This document shows positions 8,432-18,500 of a stretch of 64,000 nucleotides of DNA, in pieces; the stretch's first letter is position 1, and each line of letters starts with the position of its first letter. Source of the DNA: Thermasporomyces sp040195635 (GTDB lineage: Bacteria > Actinomycetota > Actinomycetes > Propionibacteriales > Actinopolymorphaceae). The translations under genes were made by a program, and so were the position numbers. Under the pieces are notes generated by a model. It ran no database searches, was not told where the DNA came from, and was given only the letters and a program-made list of their open reading frames with translations. Location: NCBI RefSeq assembly GCF_040195635.1, contig NZ_JBEFTX010000008.1, positions 62,001-126,000 of the forward strand. The letters run 5' to 3'.

Positions 8432-9396
8432 CGGTCGCCGACGCCGGAGAGGATACGAGGAGGGAGAGGCAGCCGCGCGGCAGGGTTCCAGGACATCAAC
8501 TCTGGAGGCGGTTCTGGAGCCGGCACAACGAACGCGCGGGCTACCTGTTCATCCTCCCGGCGTCGGCGCACCTCGCATTGTTCCTGCTGATCCCGATCGG
8601 TTTCAGCCTCTACCTTTCGTTCCACGAGTGGAGCACACCGGGTTTCCTCGGCGCTCCGTTCGTCGGGCTGGAGAACTATCGCGACCTGCTCCAGGACGAG
8701 CCGTTCTGGCGGGCGATGCGCAACACCGCGACCTACACCGTGCTCTCGGTGCCGCTCGGGATGGCGGTGAGCCTCGCGATGGCGGTCACCGTCAACCGTC
8801 GGCTGCCCGGAATCAACGTCTTCCGGGCGATCTTCTTCCTTCCGGTGATCACGTCGTGGGTGGCCGTCTCGGTCGTGTGGATCACCCTGCTCTCCCCGAA
8901 CGCCGGTGTCGTCAACTACGTGTTCAGCCTGGTCGGCCTGCCACCGCAAGCCTGGCTTGACAACCCACGGTGGGCGATGTTCGCGATCGTCGTCATCACC
9001 ATCTGGAAGGGCGCAGGATTCCAGATGGTGATCTGGCTTGCCGGCCTGCAGTCGATCCCGACCGAGCTGCTCGAGGCGGCCGCCATCGACGGCGCCAACA
9101 GGTGGCGGACCTTCTGGCACGTCACCTTGCCGCTGCTCTTCCCGACGACGTTCTTTCTCGCGGTGACCGGCGTGATCGGCGGCTTCCAGGTCTTCACTCC
9201 GATGTACGTCATCACCGAGGGCGGCCCGCTCGGCGCCACCGACGTGGCCGTCTACCACATCTACAAGCGCGCGTTCCAGGAGTTCTCGATGGGCTACGCG
9301 TCCGCGCAGGCGTGGGTGCTCTTCGCGGTGATCTTCGTCGCCACCCTGCTGCAGCTGTGGTACGTACGCCGCCGCGGAGAGACGAGCCTGGCATGA
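8428..9396 (+). CDS. ABC sugar importer permease 1 (MalF-like)
   Basis: 322 residues with six predicted membrane helices (first at about 33-55, YLFILPASAHLALFLLIPIG). The EAA loop that docks the ATPase is visible as EAAAIDGANRWRTF. GTG start overlaps the stop of the binding-protein gene (GTGA). The stop overlaps an ATGA for the next permease frame. No ATPase gene is present in the operon, as is usual for actinobacterial CUT1 systems that share a common MsmK/MsiK ATPase. Confidence 0.93.
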   Translation: MTVADAGEDTRRERQPRGRVPGHQLWRRFWSRHNERAGYLFILPASAHLALFLLIPIGFSLYLSFHEWSTPGFLGAPFVGLENYRDLLQDEPFWRAMRNTATYTVLSVPLGMAVSLAMAVTVNRRLPGINVFRAIFFLPVITSWVAVSVVWITLLSPNAGVVNYVFSLVGLPPQAWLDNPRWAMFAIVVITIWKGAGFQMVIWLAGLQSIPTELLEAAAIDGANRWRTFWHVTLPLLFPTTFFLAVTGVIGGFQVFTPMYVITEGGPLGATDVAVYHIYKRAFQEFSMGYASAQAWVLFAVIFVATLLQLWYVRRRGETSLA

Positions 9397-9452
9397 GGGA
9401 ACGGAGCAAGAGGGAACGGAGCCTGAGGCAACGGAGCAGGAGAGGACGCATC

Positions 9453-10325
9453 GTGACAGGTGAGCAGCGTGGGCTGGCGCGGCTGTGGGACGCGCTCATG
9501 CCGCTGCGTACGGTCTTCTTCTACGCCATGCTCGTCTTCATCGCCGCCGGCATGCTCGTACCGTTCCTGTGGATGGTGTCGACGTCGCTTCGGCCACCGG
9601 GCACGGCGTTCTCCTATCCACCGCAGATCCTGCCGACGACCTTCGACCTGCGGAACTACCAGCAGCTCTTCACCCTCGTGCCGTTCGGGCGCTACTTCCT
9701 CAACACGGTGCTCGTGACAGTGCTCACGGTCGTGGGGCAGGTGGCGTTCTGCGCGACCGCTGCCTATGCGTTCGCGCGGCTTTCGTTCATCGGCCGCAAG
9801 GCGTTCTTCGTGCTCTTCCTCGCCACCATGATGATCCCGTTCCAGGTGACGATGATCCCGCTGTTCCTGCTGGTCTTCCAGCTCGGCTGGGTCAACACCT
9901 ACACCGGCCTGATCGCGCCGGGCATCTCCAGTGCGTTCGGGATCTTCCTGCTCCGGCAGGCGTTCCTCACCATCCCGCGCGACTACCAGGATGCGGCGCG
10001 GATCGACGGCGCGAACGAGTGGACGGTGTTCTTCCGGATCTTCCTGCCCCTGACGAAGCCGGCGCTCGCGACCGTCTCGGTGTTCGCGTTCATGGGCACG
10101 TGGAACGACCTGCTCTGGCCGCTGCTCGTGTCCCGTGACGAGGAGCACCGAACGCTGGAGCTGGGCCTTGCCTACTTCAACGCCTCGTCGTCGGCGTTCC
10201 AGCAGCCGAACTGGCCGCTCATGATGGCGGCGTCGGTGGTGGTGCTGCTTCCGGTGCTGGTCGTCTACCTGTTCGCCCAGCGGTACTTCGTCGCCGGCAT
10301 CGCACTGAGCGGGGTGAAGGGCTGA
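9453..10325 (+). CDS. ABC sugar importer permease 2 (MalG-like)
   Basis: 290 residues, six predicted helices, EAA loop DAARIDGANEWTVFF. GTG at 9453 is preceded by a strong ribosome binding site (GGAGAGGA). An in-frame ATG at 9393 overlaps the previous stop (ATGA) and would add 20 residues made of Arg/Glu/Ser repeats (RERS motifs from three copies of a short GGAACGGAGC-like repeat). I prefer 9453 because it gives the usual short cytoplasmic tail before helix 1. The next gene begins three bases after the stop. Confidence 0.9.
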   Translation: MTGEQRGLARLWDALMPLRTVFFYAMLVFIAAGMLVPFLWMVSTSLRPPGTAFSYPPQILPTTFDLRNYQQLFTLVPFGRYFLNTVLVTVLTVVGQVAFCATAAYAFARLSFIGRKAFFVLFLATMMIPFQVTMIPLFLLVFQLGWVNTYTGLIAPGISSAFGIFLLRQAFLTIPRDYQDAARIDGANEWTVFFRIFLPLTKPALATVSVFAFMGTWNDLLWPLLVSRDEEHRTLELGLAYFNASSSAFQQPNWPLMMAASVVVLLPVLVVYLFAQRYFVAGIALSGVKG

Positions 10326-10328
10326 GCC

Positions 10329-12506
10329 ATGTCCACATCGGATCCTGGGCGAAGGACTGTGCCCGTCGACGACTACACGCCCCACGGATACCTCGACCTG
10401 CCGGGCCACACCAGACGCCTGACGCCCAAGGGGGTGCTGCGTACGCACGGCGTGGGTTTCCGCTGGCACTTCCCGGCGCTCGCGACGTCGTACGGCGGGC
10501 GGCGGGAGACCTATCGTGCGGGCTTCCGGCTGGTTCTCGACGACGCGGCAGTTGTGCCGGACTTCGACGACCTCCGCGCGCCGTACCACTCCAAGAACGT
10601 CGTCCGCTTCGTGGCGACCAGCGGGAACGCCCGGATGGAGGCGGAGTTCTTCGCACTCGGCGATGACGTCCTCTGCGCACAGGTGCGCGCGGCACCGCGG
10701 CGACAGCTCTCTGTCCAGGTCGGCTACACCCGGCTGATCGCCGCCGACCACGGGTGGGGCGAGTCGGGGCTCGTCGCGCGGCGCGTCGGTGACCGCCTCG
10801 TCCTGCAAGGCTTCGAGGACGGCGAGGCGTTCGTCCTGGAGGTCGTCGGTGCGGCCGGCGAGTTCGCGGTGACCACGGGGGACGTGGCCACCGGCGCGGT
10901 GCAAGGCGACGTCGACGGTGCGAGTGCGGACCGGGTGACGGCCGTCGGCGCAGCGGGGGAGCAGGTCAGCGTCTCCGGTGTGGTCACGATCCGGTCCGCG
11001 ACGCCGGTCGCCTGCACCGTCCTGCTCGCGCGCGGACGTACGGAGGGCGAGGCAGTGGCGCGCCTGTCGCGGGCCCGGCGTACCCAGGGCAGTTGTCTGG
11101 CGGCCCTGCTGGCCGACGACGAGGAGTTCTGGTCGCACGCACCCACGCTGGACGGCGACTGGCCGGACCACTGGCGGCGCGGGCTGGTCTATGACCTCGA
11201 GACCCTACGAATGATGGTGAAGCAGCCCGCCGGCATCTACCGGCACTCATGGGATGCGATGCAGCTCCAGGCACCGCGGGTCGTCCTCGCCGAGGCGGCG
11301 ATCGACGCGTTGCTCCTCGGCTACGCCGATCCCGAACTCGCCCAGGAGTTGCTCTTCGGCACGTTCGCCGACGCACCACTGCCCAACGTGCCGTGCTCAC
11401 GCGAGGACGGCACGTACAACATGGTCTCGGCGGACGGCTCCGTCTGCGGCACCGGTCCGCAGTGGGGATATCCGTGGCTGGTCGTCCGCCAACTCGCAGC
11501 CCTGCGGCCCGACCGCGACTGGCTCGCGCGGCTCTATCCGTACCTCGTCCGCTATCTCGACTGGTGGCTCGCCCATCGCCGCGACGCCGACGGATGGCTG
11601 GTCCACGCGTGCAGCTGGGAGTCGGGTCAGGACCTCTCGCCACGCTTCGGCGAGCAGCCGCTTGGTGGCGGCCACCCCACCTGGTCGACCCGTCCGGTCG
11701 ACCTGCAGGCGGCGTTCGCGGACGCGGCCCGGGCGATGGCGGAGTTCGCGGTCGAGTTGGGCTACGGCCAGGACGTCGCCCGCTGGAGCGCCCTCGCCGA
11801 GGACTACGGCCAGCGCACGGAGCAGTTGTGGAACGGCGGCCGGTACGCGGACTGGCGCACCGACACGGGTGCGGACCAGCCGGGATTCACCGGCGTCGAC
11901 GACGTGATGCTCCTGGCGCCGGTCGCGCTCGGGTTGGCAGCGGCGGAGCGCAGGGAGGCCCTGCGGCCGGCGATCCGGGCATGTGACGCCGACTCCGTCG
12001 TGTGGCCGATGTTCGCGTGGACCACCGTGGACGCCGCACTGGCGGCGGGCGAGGACGACACGGCGGCACGGATCGCGGGAGCTGTCGTCGACCGGGCGTA
12101 CGGCTTCTGGGATGCCCGCGACCACCACGAAGGTGTCGGAGGCAAGCCCGGGCGCACCCTGCCTGGAATCGCGTGTGAGTACTGGCCGCTGTCCGGCCGC
12201 TGCGGTGGCGAAGGGTACGGCTGGGGTGCGTTCACGACCCACCTGCTCCTGGGCGTCCTGGTCGGTATGCGCCCGACGTCGGAGGGGCTGTACGTACGGC
12301 CGAACCTGCCGATCGGCATGCGTACGCCCGGGCGCCGTTATGCCGTCAACCTCACGTTGTGTGGTGTGCGGCTGGTGCTCACCTTGCGACCCGACGAGGA
12401 CGGTGGCGGCGTCACTGTCGATGTTGCGGACCGGAGCGCGACGGTGCGTTGGGGTGAGGAGGCCTTCTGGCGTTGGGAGGAGCTCGGGTGCGCAAGGCCG
12501 TCCTGA
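10329..12506 (+). CDS. (alpha/alpha)6-barrel glycoside hydrolase, MGH1/GH63-like
   Basis: 725 residues, no signal peptide. An N-terminal beta-rich domain (about 1-270) precedes an (alpha/alpha)6 barrel. Barrel motifs include GPQWGYPWLVVRQ, HACSWESGQDLSPRF and EYWPLSGRCGGEGYGW, as in the mannosylglycerate hydrolase/GH63-like group; Glu and Asp in WESGQD and GGEGYGW are candidate catalytic acids. A C-terminal beta domain follows. It starts three bases after the permease stop, so it belongs to the importer operon and likely trims the imported oligosaccharide in the cytoplasm. A six-hairpin rhamnosidase-like activity is an alternative. Confidence 0.75.
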   Translation: MSTSDPGRRTVPVDDYTPHGYLDLPGHTRRLTPKGVLRTHGVGFRWHFPALATSYGGRRETYRAGFRLVLDDAAVVPDFDDLRAPYHSKNVVRFVATSGNARMEAEFFALGDDVLCAQVRAAPRRQLSVQVGYTRLIAADHGWGESGLVARRVGDRLVLQGFEDGEAFVLEVVGAAGEFAVTTGDVATGAVQGDVDGASADRVTAVGAAGEQVSVSGVVTIRSATPVACTVLLARGRTEGEAVARLSRARRTQGSCLAALLADDEEFWSHAPTLDGDWPDHWRRGLVYDLETLRMMVKQPAGIYRHSWDAMQLQAPRVVLAEAAIDALLLGYADPELAQELLFGTFADAPLPNVPCSREDGTYNMVSADGSVCGTGPQWGYPWLVVRQLAALRPDRDWLARLYPYLVRYLDWWLAHRRDADGWLVHACSWESGQDLSPRFGEQPLGGGHPTWSTRPVDLQAAFADAARAMAEFAVELGYGQDVARWSALAEDYGQRTEQLWNGGRYADWRTDTGADQPGFTGVDDVMLLAPVALGLAAAERREALRPAIRACDADSVVWPMFAWTTVDAALAAGEDDTAARIAGAVVDRAYGFWDARDHHEGVGGKPGRTLPGIACEYWPLSGRCGGEGYGWGAFTTHLLLGVLVGMRPTSEGLYVRPNLPIGMRTPGRRYAVNLTLCGVRLVLTLRPDEDGGGVTVDVADRSATVRWGEEAFWRWEELGCARPS

Positions 12507-15244
12507 CAGGACCCTGGGAGGTGGCCGGCCGACCAGTAGAGGTCCCCGGATGCTGGGAGGACACGGGGATCGCCAAGGACGCGCCCGGACCGTTCGACTA
12601 CCGGACGACGTTCGACGTAGGAGAGTTGCGCGCCACCGATCGGGTCTGGCTGCGCTTCGGAGCGGTGAGCTACGCGTGCGAGGTCTTCGTCGACGGGCAG
12701 GAGGTCGGGCGACACATCGGCATGTGGGACGCGTTCGACGTGGAGGTCACCTCGGCGGTCGACGCCGGCAGCACCCACGAACTGATGGTCCGGGTCGAGA
12801 AACCTGCCAGCCTCACGGCGGGGCCTGACTCGCCGGCGGTTCCCGGTCGCTATCCGACAAGGGAGACCCTCGCCGGCTTCCTGCCCTACGTCTGGGGACA
12901 CGTCCACGGCGGCATCTGGCAGGACGTCGAGGTGGTCGTCACCGGGCCTGTCGTGTTCGGCGACGTCACCGCATGGGGGACTCCGGCGGGCGAGGTCACC
13001 ATCGCAGCTGAGGTGTCCGGAGCGTCCACCGTCAAGGTGACGTTGACAGATCCAACGGGTGGTGCCGTCTCCGAGGTCGTACGCCGGGTCGAGCACGACG
13101 CCGTGTTCAGTATCGGCGTGGACGATCCACAGCCCTGGTCACCGGACGATCCGCGGCTCTACACGGTGCACATCTCCGCCCACACCGACGACGGGAGCAC
13201 CAGCGACGGTGACGACAGCAGCGACGGTGACGACAGCAGCGACGGCGTCGGCAGTAGGAGCGGCGACGGGAGCAGCAGCGACGACGGTGGCCGCGGCCGG
13301 TCCGACGAGCGAACGCTTCGGGTCGGCCTGCGCGAGCTGACCACCCACGGCAGCGAGCTCCGCCTCAACGGCGACCCGCTCTATCCGCGGATGCTGCTGT
13401 CCTGGGGCTGGTATCCCGACCTGCTCCATGCCGCGCCGTCGCGCGACCGGGCTCGTGCCGACCTCGAACGCCTACGAGAGCTGGGATTCAACGGCGTCAA
13501 ACTGTGCCTGTGGTTCCCACCGACGTACTACTTCGACATCGCTGACGAGCTCGGCCTGCTGGTCTGGGTCGAGCTACCCATGTGGCTGCCCCATCCGACC
13601 GAACACTTTCGAACGCAGTTGCCCGCCGAAACCGACCGGCTGGTCCGGACGGCGCGCAACCATCCGTCGGTCATCCTCTACACGCTGGGCTGCGAGCTGA
13701 GTGCCGTCATCGGAGACGATGTTCTTGCGCCGCTCTACGCCCATGTGAAGGGGCTCGTGCGCGACGCCCTGGTCCGCGACAACAGCGGGTCGGGGGAGGC
13801 GTACGGCGGACTGCTCACCGAGTACGCCGACTTCTACGACCACCATCTCTACTGCGAACTCCAGCACTTCCGCGAGACACTCGAGCACTTCGCACCAGGA
13901 TGGCGCGATGCCAAGCCGTGGCTCTTCGGCGAGTTCTGCGACCTCGACACGTTCCGCGACCTTCGCCGCCTGGGCGCCGCAGCCGCCGACCGCCCCTGGT
14001 GGACACACGGCGACCCCGCGGTCAATCCGCAGGGCGCCCGCTGGCAGTACGACGTCCAGGCACACGGGGAACGCCTGCGGGCCAACGGCTTCTGGGACCG
14101 CGGAGCGGAGCTGGAAGCGATCTCGCGACAACAGGCCCTGCTCCACCGCAAGGTCACGTTGGAGGCCGCCCGGATCCGGCACGACACGTCGGGCTACGTC
14201 ATCACCGGCGAGCGCGACACCCCGATCAGCACGGCAGGGCTCTGGGACGATCTCGGCGAGCTGAAGGTCGATCCCGCGGAGTTCCGGGCGTTCAACTCCG
14301 ACCTGGTGGTGTGTCTTGGCTGGGACCGGCGCCGGACGTGGCGGGCGGGTGGCGACCGGCCGGCGTACGGCGATCCCTGGTGCCACGAGGCCGGTGCCGT
14401 CGTACGCCCGCATCTCGTCCTTGCCCACCACGGAAGGGACTCCGCGCCCGTATGGGCGGAGTGGACGGTCGCGCTCGACGGCAGTGATCCTTTCACCTCC
14501 GGCTCCCATGGGCCGGGGGAGCGGCTGAGGCCGGGAACAGTGCGAGAGGTGTGCGTCGCGGCGTTCGAGGTTCCGGACGTACGCACACCACGGCAGGCGA
14601 CGCTGCGGGTGCGTGCCTGGGTGGGCGGTGAGCTGACCTCGAACACCTGGCGGTTCTGGTTCTTTCCGCACTCGCCGTGGGCAGAGGTCGGCCCGGTGAT
14701 CCTGGACGACCCTGGCGGGCGACTTGCGGACCTTCGCACCCTCGCGCCCACGGTTACCGACAGCCCCACCACTCGTGCTGTCACGGTCGCGACGCGGTGG
14801 ACACCGGACCTCGCCCAGGCGGTCGAGGACGGCGCGCACGTGATCCTGCTGGCCGACGAGGCGAGCGACAGCCCACTGCCCCTCGTCCCGATGCCGTTCT
14901 GGCGTGAGGCGGTGAAGGTGATCGAACCGCACGAGGCGTGGGGCGACTTCCCTCATGAGGAATGGACCGACCTGCAGTTCGCCGGATGTGCGCCCGACCT
15001 CGCGATCGACACGAGCGACACGAGTGGTGTCGCCGGCCCGATGCGCCCGCTGCTCCGCAGGATCGATGCCCGGACGGCGCACCTGCACGACTACGCGACC
15101 GAGATCGCGTGGGGCAAGGGCCGGCTGATCGTGTCCACATTGCGGTTCGAGGGATCGCGCGGTGACCAGCCTCGTGGGCTGGCCCGCAACACCGCCGCGT
15201 CGTACCTCCTGTCCCGCTTTGTCAGTTCCCTCCAGATCCGCTGA
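12488..15244 (+). CDS. GH2-like glycoside hydrolase (beta-galactosidase/glucuronidase superfamily)
   Basis: About 918 residues, cytoplasmic. Order: jelly-roll sugar-binding domain (LTGPWEVAGRPVEVPGCWED, residues 5-160), immunoglobulin-like domain, then a TIM barrel from about residue 295 (LNGDPLYPRMLLSWGWYPD). In the barrel the usual acid/base motif GNE reads GCE (LYTLGCEL, near 400), keeping the Glu; KPWLFGEF near 475-482 carries the probable nucleophile Glu. A Ser/Asp/Gly linker made of short repeats lies near residues 235-275. GTG start with GGAGG upstream, overlapping the previous gene by 19 bases. Last gene of the importer operon; it probably performs a second hydrolytic step. Linkage specificity is unknown. 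Confidence 0.8.
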   Translation: MRKAVLTGPWEVAGRPVEVPGCWEDTGIAKDAPGPFDYRTTFDVGELRATDRVWLRFGAVSYACEVFVDGQEVGRHIGMWDAFDVEVTSAVDAGSTHELMVRVEKPASLTAGPDSPAVPGRYPTRETLAGFLPYVWGHVHGGIWQDVEVVVTGPVVFGDVTAWGTPAGEVTIAAEVSGASTVKVTLTDPTGGAVSEVVRRVEHDAVFSIGVDDPQPWSPDDPRLYTVHISAHTDDGSTSDGDDSSDGDDSSDGVGSRSGDGSSSDDGGRGRSDERTLRVGLRELTTHGSELRLNGDPLYPRMLLSWGWYPDLLHAAPSRDRARADLERLRELGFNGVKLCLWFPPTYYFDIADELGLLVWVELPMWLPHPTEHFRTQLPAETDRLVRTARNHPSVILYTLGCELSAVIGDDVLAPLYAHVKGLVRDALVRDNSGSGEAYGGLLTEYADFYDHHLYCELQHFRETLEHFAPGWRDAKPWLFGEFCDLDTFRDLRRLGAAAADRPWWTHGDPAVNPQGARWQYDVQAHGERLRANGFWDRGAELEAISRQQALLHRKVTLEAARIRHDTSGYVITGERDTPISTAGLWDDLGELKVDPAEFRAFNSDLVVCLGWDRRRTWRAGGDRPAYGDPWCHEAGAVVRPHLVLAHHGRDSAPVWAEWTVALDGSDPFTSGSHGPGERLRPGTVREVCVAAFEVPDVRTPRQATLRVRAWVGGELTSNTWRFWFFPHSPWAEVGPVILDDPGGRLADLRTLAPTVTDSPTTRAVTVATRWTPDLAQAVEDGAHVILLADEASDSPLPLVPMPFWREAVKVIEPHEAWGDFPHEEWTDLQFAGCAPDLAIDTSDTSGVAGPMRPLLRRIDARTAHLHDYATEIAWGKGRLIVSTLRFEGSRGDQPRGLARNTAASYLLSRFVSSLQIR

Positions 15245-15583
15245 CCGGGACCGGGCGCCGAGCCGCCCAGGCACGGAGAGTAGGGGGGCTGGTGCGGCAT
15301 TCGCCCGGCGGGCCGGGCTACTCGCCTGCTACTCGCCTGCTACTCGCCTGGTTGGCCCGGTTACCCGCCTGGTTGGCCAGGCTGTTGGGGCGTTTCGGGG
15401 CGTCGATGCCTTGCCCGGGTGCCACTCGCCCAGCTGACGTGGTTACTCACCTGGCTGACCTGGCCCGCGCCCCTCACGGGCAAGCCGCTCACGGGCGAGC
15501 CGCCCACCGTCGGTGCAAGACGCGCACGCGTGACGGAAAACCTGGTGGGTCGGCTTGGCGGCATTGCTTATCCTTGCCACCGT
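15245..15583. other. Intergenic region with short tandem repeats upstream of hrpA
   Basis: No convincing gene. Three perfect copies of the 11-mer CTACTCGCCTG occupy 15318-15350, followed by repeated GGTTGGCC-type words to about 15385. The helicase frame is open through most of this region but the encoded Leu/Thr/Trp-rich stretch looks non-coding. The promoter of hrpA presumably lies between 15520 and 15583. Confidence 0.6.
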
Positions 15584-18500
15584 ATGCATACTTCCTCGCC
15601 GCCCACGCTCACGACGCTGCGGAGCCGGCTCCCTGACCTGATGCTTCGCGACCAGCATCGCCTGCGGCGCCGGCTCGACGGCGTACGCAAGCTCCGGTCC
15701 GACGGTGCACGTCAGTCGGCCGAGGCCGCGATCGTCGCCGATGTCGGCAGGGCGGAGCGGCGCCTCGCCGGCCGGCAGGCTGGCGTCCCGGCGGTCACCT
15801 ATCCGGCCGCGCTACCGGTCAGCCAGAAGAAGGACGACATCCTGGCCGCGATCCGCGACCACCAGGTGGTGATCGTCGCCGGTGAGACCGGCTCGGGCAA
15901 GACCACTCAGCTGCCGAAGATCTGTCTCGAACTCGGTCGCGGCGTACGCGGCATGATCGGTCACACGCAGCCCCGCCGGATCGCCGCGCGCACCGTAGCC
16001 GAACGCATCGCCGCAGAGCTCGACACCCCACTCGGAGGAGCCGTCGGGTGGAAGGTCCGGTTCACCGACAAGGTGGGCGACGACACGCTCGTCAAGGTGA
16101 TGACCGACGGCATCCTGCTGGCGGAGATCCAGCACGACCGGCTGCTGCGCGACTACGACACCCTCATCATCGACGAGGCGCACGAGCGCAGCCTGAACAT
16201 CGACTTCATCCTGGGCTACGTCAAGCAGCTCCTGCCGCGCCGGCCTGACCTGAAGGTGATCATCACCTCGGCCACCATCGATCCGGAACGTTTCGCCCAG
16301 CATTTCCAGCTGGAGACCGCCGAGCGTGCATCCGCCGCGGAGGTGCCGATCGTCGAGGTCTCCGGGCGTACCTATCCGGTCGAGGTGCGCTATCGCCCTG
16401 TCGTCGACGACGCCGACGACCGCGATCGCGACCAGATCCAGGCGATCTGCGACGCGGTCGACGAACTCCTCGCCGAAGGCCCCGGCGACATCCTGGTCTT
16501 CCTCTCCGGCGAACGCGAGATCCGCGACACCGCCGACGCACTGAGCAAGCAGAATCTCCGTCACACCGAGATCCTCCCGTTGTACGCACGACTGTCCTCG
16601 GCCGACCAGCACCGGGTCTTCCAGTCCCACGGCGGCCGCCGGATCGTGCTGGCGACCAATGTCGCCGAGACCTCGCTCACCGTGCCGGGCATCAAATATG
16701 TCATCGACCCCGGCACCGCCCGCATCTCCCGCTACAGCCACCGGTTGAAGGTGCAGCGGCTGCCGATCGAACCCATCTCGCAGGCGTCGGCCAACCAGCG
16801 CAAGGGTCGCTGCGGGCGAACCTCGGACGGGATCTGCATCCGGCTCTATTCCGAGGAGGACTTCGAGTCCCGCCCGGAGTTCACCGAACCCGAGATCGTA
16901 CGCACGAACCTCGCCTCGGTCATCCTCGCGATGGCGGCGGCGGGGCTGGGCGACATCGCGGCGTTCCCGTTCATCGACCCGCCGGACCACCGCAACATCA
17001 GGGCCGGCATCCAGCTGCTGGAGGAACTCGGGGCGCTCGACCCGAAGGCCAAGGGCCCGAAGCTCACCCCGCTCGGGCGTACGCTGTCCCAGCTCCCGCT
17101 CGATCCCCGGTTCGCGCGGATGGTCGTGGCAGCACAGGACAACGGGTGCGTCCGCGAGGTGATGGTCATCGCGGCGGCCCTGTCCATCCAGGACCCGCGC
17201 GAACGCCCCACCGACAAGGAGCAGCAGGCGGCGGAGAAGCACGCCCGGTTCGTCGCGGAGGACTCGGACTTCCTCGCCTACCTCAACCTGTGGAAGTACC
17301 TGCGGGAGAAGCAGGACGAGCTGTCGTCGAACCAGTTCCGCAAGCTGTGCAAGGCCGAGTTCCTCAACTTCCTCCGCGTCCGCGAGTGGCAGGACATCGA
17401 GAGCCAGCTCCGGCAGGTGACCCGGGGTACGGACATCATCCTCAACTCGACGCCGGGCGAGCCGCAGAAGATCCACCTGTCGTTGCTGGCGGGCCTGTTG
17501 TCACAGATCGGTGTGAAGGACGGCGAGCAGCAGGACGCCGGGAAGAAGGGCGCGTCGCGGGGCTCGCGTCCACCGCGACGCCGGATCTCGCATGAGTACC
17601 TCGGCGCGCGGGGCGCGAGGTTCGCGGTCTTTCCGGGATCGTCGCTGTTCAAGAAGTCGCCGTCGTGGGTCATGGCGGCCGAGCTCGTCGAGACGTCGCG
17701 GCTGTGGGCCAGGGTCGTCGCGAAGATCGAGCCTGAATGGGCCGAGGCGCAGGCACAGCACCTGGTCATGCGCAGCTACAGCGAGCCGCACTGGTCCAAG
17801 AAGCAGAGCGCCGTCCTCGCGTACGAACGCGTGACACTGTACGGCGTACCCCTCGCGGTGAACCGTCGCGTCAACTACGGCCGGATCGATCCCGTGGTCT
17901 CCCGCGAGATCTTCATTCGACAGGCCCTGGTCGAGGGCCAATGGGAGACCCGGCACGCGTTCTTCCACGAGAACCGCGCGCTGCTGGACGAGGTGGAGGA
18001 CCTCGAGAACCGGGCGCGCCGGCGCGACATCGTGGTCGACGACGAGACACTGTTCGCGTTCTACGACGAACGCCTCCCTGCCGACGTCGTGTCCGGCGCG
18101 CATTTCGACAGCTGGTGGAAGAAGGTACGCAGGGACACGCCGGACCTGCTCACCTTCTCTACGTCCATGCTCGTCACCGATGCCGCCGAGGCGGTCCGCG
18201 AGTCCGACTACCCGGACTTCTGGCACCGCGACGGCCTTCGGCTCAAACTGACCTACCAGTTCGAGCCCGGCAGCGCCGCCGATGGCGTCACCGTCCACAT
18301 CCCGCTGCCGGTTCTCAACCAGGTCAACGCGACGTCGTTCAGCTGGCAGGTTCCCGGGCTTCGCGAGGAGCTCGTCACGTCGTTGATCCGCGCCCTCCCG
18401 AAGCAGCTGCGGCGGATCTTCGTGCCCGCTCCCGACTTCGCGAAGGCGGCTCTGCAGCGCCTCACGCCGTACCAGGGTGCGCTGCAGGACGCGCTGGGGC

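Noticed and set aside
9294..11171. A 625-codon minus-strand frame opposite the permease and glycosidase genes
   Set aside because: Charged low-complexity translation and overlap with clear ABC permease and hydrolase genes.
15419..15583. Upstream extension of the hrpA frame
   Set aside because: It encodes Leu/Thr/Trp repeats from the tandem-repeat region; HrpA homology starts after the ATG at 15584.
15812..17476. A 554-codon minus-strand frame opposite hrpA
   Set aside because: hrpA has intact helicase motifs across the same bases; the antisense product is compositionally biased.
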